DNA of 14,311 bases from an uncultured Paraprevotella sp. (GCA_900766785.1 CAAFWT010000167.1:1-14311); one strand, 5' to 3'. Positions 1 to 7,836 are shown, counted from the stretch's first letter. Program-made: numbers and translations. Notes: generated from the sequence alone by a model not told the origin.

Positions 1-5
1 CAGGA

Positions 6-46
6 GCGGTTGCAGTGCACTGCGAGGGCGGTTGCAGTGCACTGCG
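6..46. repeat. Two tandem copies of a 19-bp repeat with palindromic core at the contig edge
   Basis: The 19-bp sequence gcggttgcagtgcactgcg occurs exactly at 6-24 and again at 28-46, a period of 22 bp. Each copy contains the perfect 12-bp palindrome GCAGTGCACTGC. The bases before the first copy (1-5) do not continue the period exactly, so I can only support two copies. The position at the very end of the contig suggests that a longer array, or a dispersed repeat, stopped the assembly here. Function unknown. Confidence 0.8.
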
Positions 47-227
47 TCTGAGATGGGCAAAAAAAGGCACCGTAATCGCCAGTCCTATTCTGGATAAGAG
101 AAAAGGGAGGGAAGAGGACTCCATCGGGGCACTACATCCCCCAGGATATTTCTGCCGAACCGCAGAAAACGATTTCCGGCACAAGAGGATGATATCCCCA
201 CATCCATAGTCGTAAGCCTACAGAACA
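47..227. other. Gene-free stretch, nothing recognised
   Basis: No credible coding region, RNA gene or promoter box was seen here. A 64-codon plus-strand open frame (15-209) starts inside the edge repeat, is rich in Arg, Gly, Pro and His, resembles no family I know, and is treated as chance. The stretch lies downstream of the minus-strand M16 peptidase gene. Confidence 0.5.
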
Positions 228-278
228 GAAGGGGGCTGTAACACAACCGAGCACGATTGCATTACAGCCCCCCCCTTC
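228..278 (-). terminator. Putative terminator hairpin after the M16 peptidase gene
   Basis: The arm GAAGGGGGCTGTAA (228-241) pairs with TTACAG, a run of eight C, then TTC (262-278), leaving a loop of about 20 nt; five of the eight C pair and the others bulge. It starts about 19 bases past the stop codon of the minus-strand peptidase. The stem is GC-rich, but no clear U-tract follows on the minus strand, so it may be a transcript-stabilising 3' hairpin and not a classical intrinsic terminator. Confidence 0.45.
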
Positions 279-296
279 AGCACATGGGAAATGATA

Positions 297-3116
297 TCAC
301 TTATCCTCTGCAGGAGGAGTAACCATTCCCACCACCAGGCGATTTCCGCTCTTGAATATCTTGCAGGCTAAGGCTTTCAGGTCTGCCACAGTAACATTGC
401 GCACCACATCGTCATAGCCATCCACCATGTTGCGACCGAAACGGGTTCTCTGCACAAGCTGACTCATCCAGTAGTCGTTATCCTTGAGATCCTCGGCATG
501 TGCACGCACCATATATTCGCGAATCTTCTGAAGATAGTCCTCGCTGGGACCTTCTGTGCAAAGCGATTCTATACCTTCATAGATTACCTGAGTCATGCGC
601 TCCAGCTTATCGGGAGAGGTGGGCAGTTTGATCTGTATGGTGGCATACTTCTCAGGATAATCCACCAGTCTGCCAGAGACAGGTACTGAGTAAGCACCTC
701 CTTCGTCCTCACGCACTTTCTCCGTATAGAGCATCTGCATGGACTGCTTGAGCATGGACAGCATGACAGTGTTCTTCAGATTGTAGGCCATGGGAGCATG
801 ATAGATGAAATTACAGATGGCATTGGGGGTATCCTGCTCTTTCTGGAAGATGCAGGTGCGCTCCCCCTTGGTCATACGCTGGTCCACCACGCGGTATTTC
901 TCGCCCTTCTTGGCCACAGGCAACGAACCCAGATATTCGGTGAGCAGAGGCATGATGCTGTCAGCATCCACATCACCCACGAAATAGAATTCAAAGTCGG
1001 AGGCATTGGCAAAGCGCTCCTTGTATATCTCCATGATACGGTCATAAGAGAGATCGTCCACATCCTCGGCACGCAAGCGTACGGCACGCACATTGTTGTT
1101 GTATACCACACTGGCCACACTGTCGCTGAGGGCTGTGGCAGGATTCATGTCGGCATTCTTCAGACTGTTACGCACACGTTCGAGCATGCTGTTATAGGCC
1201 TCATCATCCTTGCGGGGTGAAGTGAAGCACAGGTATGTGAGCTGAAGCATGGTCTCCAGGTCCTTCTTGACACAAGCACCATGCAGAGCCTCTGTCCTGT
1301 CAGAAATGGATGGACTCACACTGGCCTGCTTGCCAGAAAGTTTCTTCTGCAGATCGATGGCAGAGAACTGTCCCCATCCACCTATTTGCACCAGGGAAGC
1401 ATTGTCCGCCAGATTATACTCGGAATTGGGATAGAGACTGCTTCCGCCCCAGCTGACTGCCTGCATAGAGATATTGTTGGGACTATAGTCAGTCTTCAGC
1501 ACATGCACTCTGATGCCGTTGCTGAGCGTTATCAACTGGGCGCCGTACACATCATCCTTCACCTTCTTCACCGTCACCTTACTGTTCAGCTCGGGCACCA
1601 GCGGATCGCTGCTTACCTCCTCGGCATAAGCCTCTATCTGCTCAGCATCCACGGCTGCTAATGCTTCCTTCACCTGCTGCTCGGTGGGATACTCCACACC
1701 CTCCTTCTCAGGCAGGAAGAATGCCAAGGCTCTATTGTCCTCAGGCAGCACAGCAGCCAACTGATTGACAGCCTCTACGGGGATCTGAGGTACCAGCTTG
1801 TGTGCAATATCCTTGGCCCATTCTATGCTGGGGGCAGGTTCACCATCAAGGAAATGACGTACATAGCTGTTGACATACCCAGTGTTCTCCACCTTGTCAC
1901 GTGCGTCATACTGTGCATCTATCTGTGAGAGATACTCTTCCTTGAAGCGCTCATACTCACTGACAGTGAAGCCACCACGCTTGGTACGCAGCAACTCACG
2001 GTACAAGGCCGTCACACCATCTATGTAGCGACCTTCCTTGAGAACCACCACTCCATTGACGGCATCACATGTGTTGGACACCAGATAATCATCAAAACCT
2101 GCATAGGACATGGCAAAGGGGGCATCCGCCTTGTGAGCAATCTCTTGCAGACGAGCACCCATCATGCCCTGAAAGGCTTCCTTCAGATACATATTCAAGA
2201 GGTATACCATCTGATTCTTCTGTTCCTTGGGGAAGGCAGGAACCTTGAAGAACATCATGGCCAATGCATTGGGCTGCTCCTTGTCCTTCTCGATGGCTAT
2301 GAGGGGCTCCTTGTTGTCGGCCACAGGGAAATATTCGCGAACAGGAGCGTCGGCAGCTGCAGGCTGGATATCAGCAAACATCTGCTTGATCTTCTGCTCC
2401 ATCTCATCCACATTCACATCACCCACGATGACGATACCCTGCAAGTCGGGTCGATACCAACGACGGTAATAGGAGCGAATAGCCTCGTAAGGGAAGTTCA
2501 TCACCACCTCCATGGTGCCTATAGGCATGCGGTCGGCATACCTGCTCCCTTCATACAACTTATGGAAGGCACGCTCCTGCATACGCATCATGGCACTTCT
2601 GCGCAGACGCCATTCCTCATTGATGACACCACGCTCCTCGTCTATCTCCTTGCCATCCAGGAGCAGGTCATGGCTCCAGTCATGCAGGATAAGCAGACAG
2701 GAATCGAGAGCACCGGGAATCTCCACGTTGACATTGTTGATATTATACACCGTCTCGTCAAAGGAGGTATATGCATTGAGATTCTCGCCAAACTTCACAC
2801 CGATACGCTCCAGATACTGCTTGAGCGCATCACCAGGGAAATGGGTAGTACCATTGAAACACATATGTTCCAGGAAATGAGCCAGTCCGCGCTGACTCTC
2901 CTCCTCCTGCATGGAACCCACCTTCTGTGCTATGTAGAAGTCTGCACGCTTCTCCGGCCACTCGTTGTGACGGATATAATAAGTGAGTCCATTAGGCAGG
3001 ACACCCACCTTGACAGCAGGGTCCAAGGGTACCGTGCCACCTGATAATTGCTGGGCATGCAGTCCACACACTGCAGAAAGCACACAGCAAATCATGAGAA
3101 TAAATCTCTGTTTCAT
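297..3116 (-). CDS. Exported M16 family (pitrilysin/insulinase-like) zinc metallopeptidase
   Basis: About 939 residues, the usual size for two-half M16 proteins of Bacteroidetes resembling E. coli PqqL. Numbered from the chosen ATG, an N-terminal signal peptide (MKQRFILMICCVLSAVCGLHA) implies export to the periplasm. The inverted zinc motif HFLEH lies at residues 80-84 (His80, Glu83, His84), and the third ligand, Glu161 in DEERGVINEEW, follows at the family spacing of 77. The first catalytic half is followed by a second M16 repeat from about residue 530 (LSNGIRVHVL) that lacks the motif, as expected for the inactive half. Start choice: the open frame reaches a GTG at 3144-3146, but ATG at 3116 (or 3122) gives a clean signal peptide. 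It is last in a minus-strand run, 45 nt after the small lipoprotein gene. Family certain; substrate unknown, probably peptides. Confidence 0.93.
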   Translation of the reverse strand: MKQRFILMICCVLSAVCGLHAQQLSGGTVPLDPAVKVGVLPNGLTYYIRHNEWPEKRADFYIAQKVGSMQEEESQRGLAHFLEHMCFNGTTHFPGDALKQYLERIGVKFGENLNAYTSFDETVYNINNVNVEIPGALDSCLLILHDWSHDLLLDGKEIDEERGVINEEWRLRRSAMMRMQERAFHKLYEGSRYADRMPIGTMEVVMNFPYEAIRSYYRRWYRPDLQGIVIVGDVNVDEMEQKIKQMFADIQPAAADAPVREYFPVADNKEPLIAIEKDKEQPNALAMMFFKVPAFPKEQKNQMVYLLNMYLKEAFQGMMGARLQEIAHKADAPFAMSYAGFDDYLVSNTCDAVNGVVVLKEGRYIDGVTALYRELLRTKRGGFTVSEYERFKEEYLSQIDAQYDARDKVENTGYVNSYVRHFLDGEPAPSIEWAKDIAHKLVPQIPVEAVNQLAAVLPEDNRALAFFLPEKEGVEYPTEQQVKEALAAVDAEQIEAYAEEVSSDPLVPELNSKVTVKKVKDDVYGAQLITLSNGIRVHVLKTDYSPNNISMQAVSWGGSSLYPNSEYNLADNASLVQIGGWGQFSAIDLQKKLSGKQASVSPSISDRTEALHGACVKKDLETMLQLTYLCFTSPRKDDEAYNSMLERVRNSLKNADMNPATALSDSVASVVYNNNVRAVRLRAEDVDDLSYDRIMEIYKERFANASDFEFYFVGDVDADSIMPLLTEYLGSLPVAKKGEKYRVVDQRMTKGERTCIFQKEQDTPNAICNFIYHAPMAYNLKNTVMLSMLKQSMQMLYTEKVREDEGGAYSVPVSGRLVDYPEKYATIQIKLPTSPDKLERMTQVIYEGIESLCTEGPSEDYLQKIREYMVRAHAEDLKDNDYWMSQLVQRTRFGRNMVDGYDDVVRNVTVADLKALACKIFKSGNRLVVGMVTPPAEDK

Positions 3117-3161
3117 AATCATGTATTTAAAAAACCTGTTTTTCACATCTCCATACTCACG

Positions 3162-3593
3162 TCATCTCATCTTCCATTGTTCGCCCTCAAGTATCATCTT
3201 CATCCCCATCTGCTCCACAGTACTGTCGGCAAAGAGGACGTCGATGAACACATAAGCAATACTATCATGCAGACTGTCGCGAGTGACCGTTGCCCGAACC
3301 ACCTCCTTGGACTGCCACTCAGCACGATGCTGGGCTGTCAGTTCCACCATCTGCTGCCTATAAAGCAACGGCATGCTGTCCATCCCTGATATTCCCGACA
3401 CGTAGCCCTCGCAGTCACCTGTCAAAAGCATGTCCATATACTCCTGAGCTGCTGTTCGAACCTGCTGATGACGGTCATCTCTGGAGGAACAGGAACATAA
3501 CACACAAAGCATGGAAAACGCCATCACCATACAGGCCCTTACGAGGAGGCCCTTTGGCTGCAGGCAGAGTGTCTGTTTGTTTCTCAGAATCAT
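3162..3593 (-). CDS. Small putative lipoprotein of unknown function
   Basis: Not recognised as a named family. From ATG 3591-3593 it is 143 residues: a basic N-terminus (MILRNKQ), a hydrophobic stretch (about residues 16-33) and a lipobox-like LCSC with the putative lipidated Cys at residue 35, then about 108 residues of soluble domain. The mature part (EYMDMLLTGDCEGYVSGI early, then alternating beta-like segments ending MILEGEQWKMR) recalls DUF4878 or NTF2-like Bacteroidetes lipoproteins, but that is a shape resemblance only. An alternative ATG at 3645-3647, 5 nt after the der stop codon, would add 18 hydrophobic residues (161 total); I prefer the shorter form because it gives a conventional lipoprotein signal. 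It sits between der and the M16 peptidase, probably co-transcribed with both. Confidence 0.72.
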   Translation of the reverse strand: MILRNKQTLCLQPKGLLVRACMVMAFSMLCVLCSCSSRDDRHQQVRTAAQEYMDMLLTGDCEGYVSGISGMDSMPLLYRQQMVELTAQHRAEWQSKEVVRATVTRDSLHDSIAYVFIDVLFADSTVEQMGMKMILEGEQWKMR

Positions 3594-3652
3594 AGCATAC
3601 ATAAAAAACATAGCATTTACCAAGGCTATTACAACAGCCAGGGGCATCTCTG

Positions 3653-4963
3653 TTACTTCTGTCTTACAAAAATATTGATGGGAGTGCCACAGAAATTCCA
3701 GCGCTCGCGAATCTTATTCTCCAGGAAACGCTTATAGGGCTCCTTGACGTACTGAGGCAAGTTGGCATAGAACACGAAACTGGGAACTCTGGTATCTGGA
3801 ATCTGTGCGCAGTACTTAATCTTAATATACTTTCCCTTCATGGATGGAGGGGGATAAGCCTCGATAAGAGGAAGCATCTCCTCGTTGAGCCGTGCAGTGG
3901 AAACCCTCCGCCTGCGGTTCTCATACACATCCTTGGCTGTCTCAAGCACTCGGAAGATACGTTGCTTGGTGAGCGCAGAGGCAAAGATGATGGGAAAATC
4001 ATCAAAGGGAGCCATACGGTCATAGATGGCATTCTCCATGGTCTTCATCACCTTGGTATCCTTGTCCTGCACCAAGTCCCACTTGTTGACCACCACCACA
4101 AGGCTTTTCTGGTTGCGCTGGATGAGCTGGAAGATATTCATATCCTGGCTCTCGATGCCGCGTGTAGCATCTATCATGAGGATGCACACATCGCTGTTCT
4201 CTATGCTCCTGATAGAGCGCATCACGCTGTAGAACTCCAGATCCTCGCTTACCTTGCTTTTGCGTCGGATACCGGCGGTGTCCACCAGATAAAAGTCAAA
4301 TCCGAACTTATTGTACCTGGTATAGATGCTATCACGAGTGGTACCGGCAATGTCGGTCACGATATTCCGTTCTTCACCGATAAAGGCATTGACAAGACTG
4401 GACTTGCCTGCATTGGGGCGGCCCACCACAGCAAAGCGTGGGATATTCTCGTCGGGCAGTTCACCTGATTCGCGTGGAAACAGTTCCATGACCATATCCA
4501 GCAAATCACCTGTTCCACCTCCTGTGGCCGCAGAAATGCAGATAGGATCACCTATACCCAGCGAGTAAAACTCTGCTGCCAGATACTGTTCGTTATTGTC
4601 GGTCTTGTTGCACACCAATATCACAGGTTTCCTGGTGCGCCTCAGTATATTGGCCACAGCCTCATCAAGGTCAGTGACACCATTGTGAGCATCCACCAGG
4701 AAGAGGATTACGTCGGCCTCATCTGTGGCCAGCGCCACCTGCTTACGAATCTCTTCCTCAAAGATGTCGTCGGAATTGACCACCCATCCACCTGTATCAA
4801 TGACAGAAAACTCCTTTCCCGCCCACTCACATTTTCCATACTGTCTGTCACGCGTGGTGCCAGCCTCATCACTTACGATGGCATGGCGCGTCTGTGTCAA
4901 GCGGTTGAAGAGTGTTGACTTTCCCACATTGGGGCGTCCCACAATAGCTACTATATTCGACAT
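3653..4963 (-). CDS. der: Ribosome biogenesis GTPase Der (EngA)
   Basis: 436 residues, normal for Der, an essential GTPase with two consecutive G domains that acts in 50S subunit maturation. G domain 1: GRPNVGKS (9-16), AGTTRD (35-40), DTGG (56-59), NKTD (119-122), SA (144-145). G domain 2: GRPNAGKS (181-188), AGTTRD (206-211), DTAG (228-231), NKWD (293-296), SA (329-330). The remaining C-terminal part, about 350-436, is the KH-like domain (PPPSMKGKYIKIKY, then NKIRERWNFCGTPI). All nucleotide-binding motifs are intact in both domains. The ATG is preceded by AAGGGAG, a fair ribosome-binding site, and lies 10 nt after the era stop codon, so the two GTPases are almost certainly co-transcribed. 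Confidence 0.98.
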   Translation of the reverse strand: MSNIVAIVGRPNVGKSTLFNRLTQTRHAIVSDEAGTTRDRQYGKCEWAGKEFSVIDTGGWVVNSDDIFEEEIRKQVALATDEADVILFLVDAHNGVTDLDEAVANILRRTRKPVILVCNKTDNNEQYLAAEFYSLGIGDPICISAATGGGTGDLLDMVMELFPRESGELPDENIPRFAVVGRPNAGKSSLVNAFIGEERNIVTDIAGTTRDSIYTRYNKFGFDFYLVDTAGIRRKSKVSEDLEFYSVMRSIRSIENSDVCILMIDATRGIESQDMNIFQLIQRNQKSLVVVVNKWDLVQDKDTKVMKTMENAIYDRMAPFDDFPIIFASALTKQRIFRVLETAKDVYENRRRRVSTARLNEEMLPLIEAYPPPSMKGKYIKIKYCAQIPDTRVPSFVFYANLPQYVKEPYKRFLENKIRERWNFCGTPINIFVRQK

Positions 4964-4973
4964 ATCTCCCTTA

Positions 4974-5855
4974 TTAATCCAAATTATATCCGTAAGCCTT
5001 CATAGCGCGGTCGCTGTTTCGCCAGTCCTTGTCCACCTTTACGAAGATTTCCAGATAGATACTCTTGCCAAAGAATTTCTCCAAACTCTTTCTGGCCTCG
5101 GTACTCACACGTTTGAGGGCCACGCCCTGATGTCCTATGATGATTCCCTTCTGACTCTCGCGCTCCACATAGACCACGGCATTGATGTGAATCTTCTTGT
5201 CGTCCTCTATGAACTTCTCCACCACAGGCTCCACGCTGTAAGGTATCTCCTTGTCATAATAGAGGAGAATCTTCTCCCTGATAATCTCGGTAACGAAAAA
5301 GCGTGCGGGCTTGTCGGTCCACTGGTCCTTGTCGAAATAGGCGGGATTCTCTGGCAGGAGGTCCTGGATACGGCGCAGGACGGTATCCACATTGAAGCGA
5401 TGCAGAGCACTGATGGGGATAATCTCGGCATCGGGCAGGACCTGATGCCACTCCTCCACCTTGGCGGTCAGTGCCTTCATGTCAGAGAGGTCTATCTTAT
5501 TGACAAGCACCAGCACAGGCACCTTCATGCGACCCACCTTACTGAGGAAGTCTGCATTCTTGTCTGGTGTCTCTACCATGTCCGTCACATAGAGCAGCAC
5601 ATCGGCATCCTGCAAAGCACTTTCACTGAACTGAAGCATCTGTTCCTGAAGTTTGTAGTTTGGCTTCAGCACTCCAGGAGTGTCCGAGAAGCAAATCTGC
5701 ATCTCAGGTGTATTCAGTATGCCCATAATGCGATGGCGGGTGGTCTGTGCCTTGAAGGTGGCAATACTGATACGTTCGCCCACCAGCAGATTCATCAGCG
5801 TGCTCTTACCCACATTGGGATTGCCAACGATATTTACGAAACCCGACTTGAACAT
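4974..5855 (-). CDS. era: GTPase Era, 16S rRNA maturation factor
   Basis: 293 residues, the usual Era length. The N-terminal Ras-like G domain has GNPNVGKS (11-18), the switch I region with TT at 38-39 in KAQTTRHRI, DTPG (58-61), NKID (119-122) and SA (149-150). The C-terminal KH RNA-binding domain follows, with TEIIREKILL (189-198) and the GxxG loop IIGHQG (239-244). Era binds the 3' end of 16S rRNA and checks 30S assembly. The start ATG lies 18 nt after the fabH stop codon and the stop is 10 nt before der, giving a tight fabH-era-der operon. No damaged motifs were seen. Confidence 0.98.
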   Translation of the reverse strand: MFKSGFVNIVGNPNVGKSTLMNLLVGERISIATFKAQTTRHRIMGILNTPEMQICFSDTPGVLKPNYKLQEQMLQFSESALQDADVLLYVTDMVETPDKNADFLSKVGRMKVPVLVLVNKIDLSDMKALTAKVEEWHQVLPDAEIIPISALHRFNVDTVLRRIQDLLPENPAYFDKDQWTDKPARFFVTEIIREKILLYYDKEIPYSVEPVVEKFIEDDKKIHINAVVYVERESQKGIIIGHQGVALKRVSTEARKSLEKFFGKSIYLEIFVKVDKDWRNSDRAMKAYGYNLD

Positions 5856-5873
5856 TATGGCTATCTCTACAGA

Positions 5874-6968
5874 TTATTTATCTTCGTTGTTTTTACGCAA
5901 CTCATACCATTCCTCACGGCTCATGAGACCTTCCTTATAGAACTGAGCAGGCTCCTTGGCTGCCTCTGCAGCGCCGTCATATCCCCACACCATATAACTG
6001 GCTCCCCATGTGAAACCAGCTCCGAAGGCCGTGAAGATGAGTTTGTCACCCTTCTTGAGGCGGGGCTCATATTCCCAGAGACACAGAGGGAGTGTACCTC
6101 CTGAGGTGTTGGCCATATGGTCGATGTTGATCATCACATGATCCTCGTCCACACCGATTCGGCCTGCCACAGACTTCTCTATGTTGATATTTGCCTGATG
6201 AGGCACCACCCAATCCACATTCTGAGCATTGAGTCCGTTGCGCTGGGCAATGGTCTTGACAGCCGAGCTCATATCCAGAACAGCATGCTTGTATACGGCT
6301 CTGCCTTCCTGGTATACGAAGTGCTGACGTGCATCCACGGTCTCGTGGCTGGGCATGCATGCCGAACCACCCGCTGCCATGTGCAGGTTCTGATATCCCT
6401 GACCATCCACACGGTAATAGCCATCCAGGAGTCCCACCTCCTCGGTAGTGGCCTCCATCATTACACAGGCTGCTCCATCGCCGAAGATGGGACAGGTGTT
6501 GCGGTCCTGATAGTTGGTCATGCTGGACATATGGTCACCTCCGCACACGATAACGCGCTTGTAGATGCCTGAGCGCAGATAGTTGGCCGCAGCCTCCATG
6601 GCATAGAGGAATCCTGCACAAGCGGCTTCTATGTCATAACCGAAAGCATTCTTCAAGCCACAGTTTCCTATTACGAGCGAAGCTGTGGAGGGGAAATGGT
6701 AGTCGGGTGTGGTGGTGGCACAGAGCACCATCTCCACTGTATCGGGATCAACGGCTGTCTTACGGAGCAACTGCTTCACGGCACGTGTCATCATATAAGA
6801 GGTGCCTGAGCCTTGCTCTGGCTTCAGTATATGACGTGTCTTCACACCGATACGCTCCATAATCCATTCGTCAGAGGTATCTACGATGTGCGACATCTCC
6901 TCGTTGTCAAGAATATAATCGGGAACATACCCGCCTATGCCCGTTATGACGGCATTCAATTTTTCCAT
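5874..6968 (-). CDS. fabH: Beta-ketoacyl-ACP synthase III (FabH) with C-terminal extension
   Basis: FabH condenses an acyl-CoA primer with malonyl-ACP, the first elongation step of type II fatty acid synthesis, in the cytoplasm. The thiolase-fold triad is visible: Cys117 in IEAACAGF, His257 in VPHQANINIE and Asn287 in ANTSGGTLPL. The glycine-rich end GAGFTWGASYMVWGY (316-330) is where typical KAS III enzymes of 320-335 residues finish. This one continues for about 34 residues, charged and probably helical (FYKEGLMSREEWYELRKNNEDK), to 364. Most KAS III enzymes have NTSAAT where this has NTSGGT. It follows rpmF after a structured 145-nt spacer and precedes era by 18 nt. No good Shine-Dalgarno precedes the ATG and no TAnnTTTG box was seen in the spacer, so it is probably read from the yceD promoter. 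Confidence 0.96.
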   Translation of the reverse strand: MEKLNAVITGIGGYVPDYILDNEEMSHIVDTSDEWIMERIGVKTRHILKPEQGSGTSYMMTRAVKQLLRKTAVDPDTVEMVLCATTTPDYHFPSTASLVIGNCGLKNAFGYDIEAACAGFLYAMEAAANYLRSGIYKRVIVCGGDHMSSMTNYQDRNTCPIFGDGAACVMMEATTEEVGLLDGYYRVDGQGYQNLHMAAGGSACMPSHETVDARQHFVYQEGRAVYKHAVLDMSSAVKTIAQRNGLNAQNVDWVVPHQANINIEKSVAGRIGVDEDHVMINIDHMANTSGGTLPLCLWEYEPRLKKGDKLIFTAFGAGFTWGASYMVWGYDGAAEAAKEPAQFYKEGLMSREEWYELRKNNEDK

Positions 6969-6992
6969 TATCAGTGATTTACATTAATTCCT

Positions 6993-7030
6993 GTACACTA
7001 TGTATGCACGATGCACGCGTGCGCGTGTAC
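6993..7030. repeat. Palindromic element upstream of fabH
   Basis: GTACAC (6993-6998) and GTGTAC (7025-7030) form an inverted repeat around a core with the perfect palindrome GCACGCGTGC and two direct copies of ATGCACG (about 7004-7017). It lies 25-62 bases upstream of the fabH start, in the fabH leader if transcription comes from yceD-rpmF. It could be a regulator operator or a leader hairpin; the sequence alone does not decide. Confidence 0.5.
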
Positions 7031-7034
7031 TATT

Positions 7035-7093
7035 TATAAAACTTAAGCCGCATTAGCCTCGCCTGTACAAAACAGACAGAGACCGGTGCGGCT
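7035..7093 (-). terminator. Possible attenuator or terminator hairpin between rpmF and fabH
   Basis: On the minus strand AGCCGCA (plus 7087-7093) pairs with TGCGGCT (plus 7046-7052). Part of the interior can also pair (CTG with CAG plus wobble pairs), and the second arm is followed by TAAGTTTTATA. This starts about 20 nt after the rpmF stop codon. It could end part of the transcript after rpmF, lowering fabH-era-der relative to yceD-rpmF. The outer stem is only 7 bp around a loop of about 34 nt and the U-tract is short, so confidence is modest. Confidence 0.4.
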
Positions 7094-7113
7094 CATAATC
7101 GCAAGCGGAATGA

Positions 7114-7293
7114 TTACGCCTCTTTCTCGATAGCGACCTTGCCACGATAATAACCGCAGGCAGGGCACACGGTGTGATAAATATGGAATTCACCACAATT
7201 TGGGCAAACAGCCAATGCAGGTGCCACTGCTTTGTCATGAGTTCTTCTTTTAAGAGTCCTTGTCTTGGACTGTCTTCTTTTTGGATGTGCCAT
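7114..7293 (-). CDS. rpmF: 50S ribosomal protein L32
   Basis: 59 residues, short enough to be missed by length-filtered gene calling. Reading from ATG 7291-7293 gives MAHPKRRQSKTRTLKRR at the N-terminus, the basic start typical of L32. A zinc ribbon follows with CPNC (Cys30, Cys33) and CPAC (Cys43, Cys46), then GYYRGKVAIEKEA. All four zinc cysteines are present, so this is the zinc-binding form of L32. The start lies 8 nt after the yceD stop codon, the classic yceD-rpmF pairing, and fabH follows. The protein is part of the large ribosomal subunit near the peptidyl transferase centre. Confidence 0.97.
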   Translation of the reverse strand: MAHPKRRQSKTRTLKRRTHDKAVAPALAVCPNCGEFHIYHTVCPACGYYRGKVAIEKEA

Positions 7294-7301
7294 TTCTTCG
7301 T

Positions 7302-7829
7302 TTATTTATTGTTATCTAATATTTTCTTCAGTTCGTCCCATCGATTATCGATGCATCCGGTTTCCTCGGCTTCAGGCTCCGTGGAGTCATACTGTTCCAG
7401 GAGCTGTTCCACCATTCCATCACATTCTCCCCGAGGATGTACATGCCTCAAGGGAACTTCCAGGGAGATGAACTCATAGATATTCCATGCCACGTTCACT
7501 TCTCCACTTCCCTCTGGGATGGTAATCACCTCGCCATCATCATCATATTCATCACCCCATTTTGCAGTCAAAGCTGTGTCCACAGCTATTGGCAGAGTCA
7601 TGGGCTCAAGACAACGGTCACACTGGACCTGTACTTCGCCATCAATCTTAAAACACATCTTGAAAGCTCCACCTACTGGCTTAACACTCAGACGCACATC
7701 AAGCGCACCCGTCTGAATATCAGTACTCTGCACAGCCACAAAAAACTCATGACCAAGCTGCCACTGGCATTCCACAGCGCCTAAGGCAACGGCTTTGAGA
7801 TCTACCTTATAGCTATCCAGATTGTCCAT
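7302..7829 (-). CDS. yceD: DUF177 family protein YceD, large-subunit rRNA accumulation factor
   Basis: 175 residues, the normal size for DUF177/YceD proteins, which support 23S rRNA accumulation in bacteria and plastids and are nearly always encoded just before rpmF. The visible family signature is VQCDRCLEPM (68-77), a later acidic stretch (DEYDDDGEV), and the YEFISLEVPLRHVHPRGEC region (118-136) that matches the conserved core ending in a Pro and a Cys. The C-terminus is DNRWDELKKILDNNK, as in many homologues. The ATG is 7 nt after a Bacteroidetes -7 box, which supports this start and makes it the first gene of the yceD-rpmF-fabH-era-der unit. The exact biochemical role in rRNA processing is not settled for the family. 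Confidence 0.93.
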   Translation of the reverse strand: MDNLDSYKVDLKAVALGAVECQWQLGHEFFVAVQSTDIQTGALDVRLSVKPVGGAFKMCFKIDGEVQVQCDRCLEPMTLPIAVDTALTAKWGDEYDDDGEVITIPEGSGEVNVAWNIYEFISLEVPLRHVHPRGECDGMVEQLLEQYDSTEPEAEETGCIDNRWDELKKILDNNK

Positions 7830-7836
7830 CGGGGTG

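Noticed and set aside
1..46. CRISPR array at the left edge
   Set aside because: The repeat-to-repeat gap is only 3 bp, leaving no spacer, and no cas gene is present in the window.
15..209. 64-residue plus-strand open frame at the left edge
   Set aside because: It starts inside the tandem repeat, has biased composition, no ribosome-binding signal and no family resemblance.
2133..3044. 303-residue plus-strand open frame within the M16 gene
   Set aside because: Antisense shadow of a peptidase with an exact zinc motif; composition is rich in His, Leu and Ile, and there is no start-site signal.
3144..3146. GTG as start of the M16 peptidase
   Set aside because: It would put ten additional residues, MKNRFFKYMI, before a good signal peptide, and the upstream GGAG is only 2 bases away, too close for normal use. 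ATG 3116 or 3122 fits better.
3653..5855. Adjacent GTPases era and der as a recent tandem duplication
   Set aside because: They are distinct ancient families: Era has one G domain plus KH, Der has two G domains. Their adjacency next to fabH is a normal Bacteroidetes gene order.
4725..6104. 459-residue plus-strand open frame across der, era and fabH
   Set aside because: It runs antisense to three certain genes with intact motifs, has the His/Leu/Val-rich composition of a complementary-strand shadow, crosses gene boundaries and has no recognisable domain.
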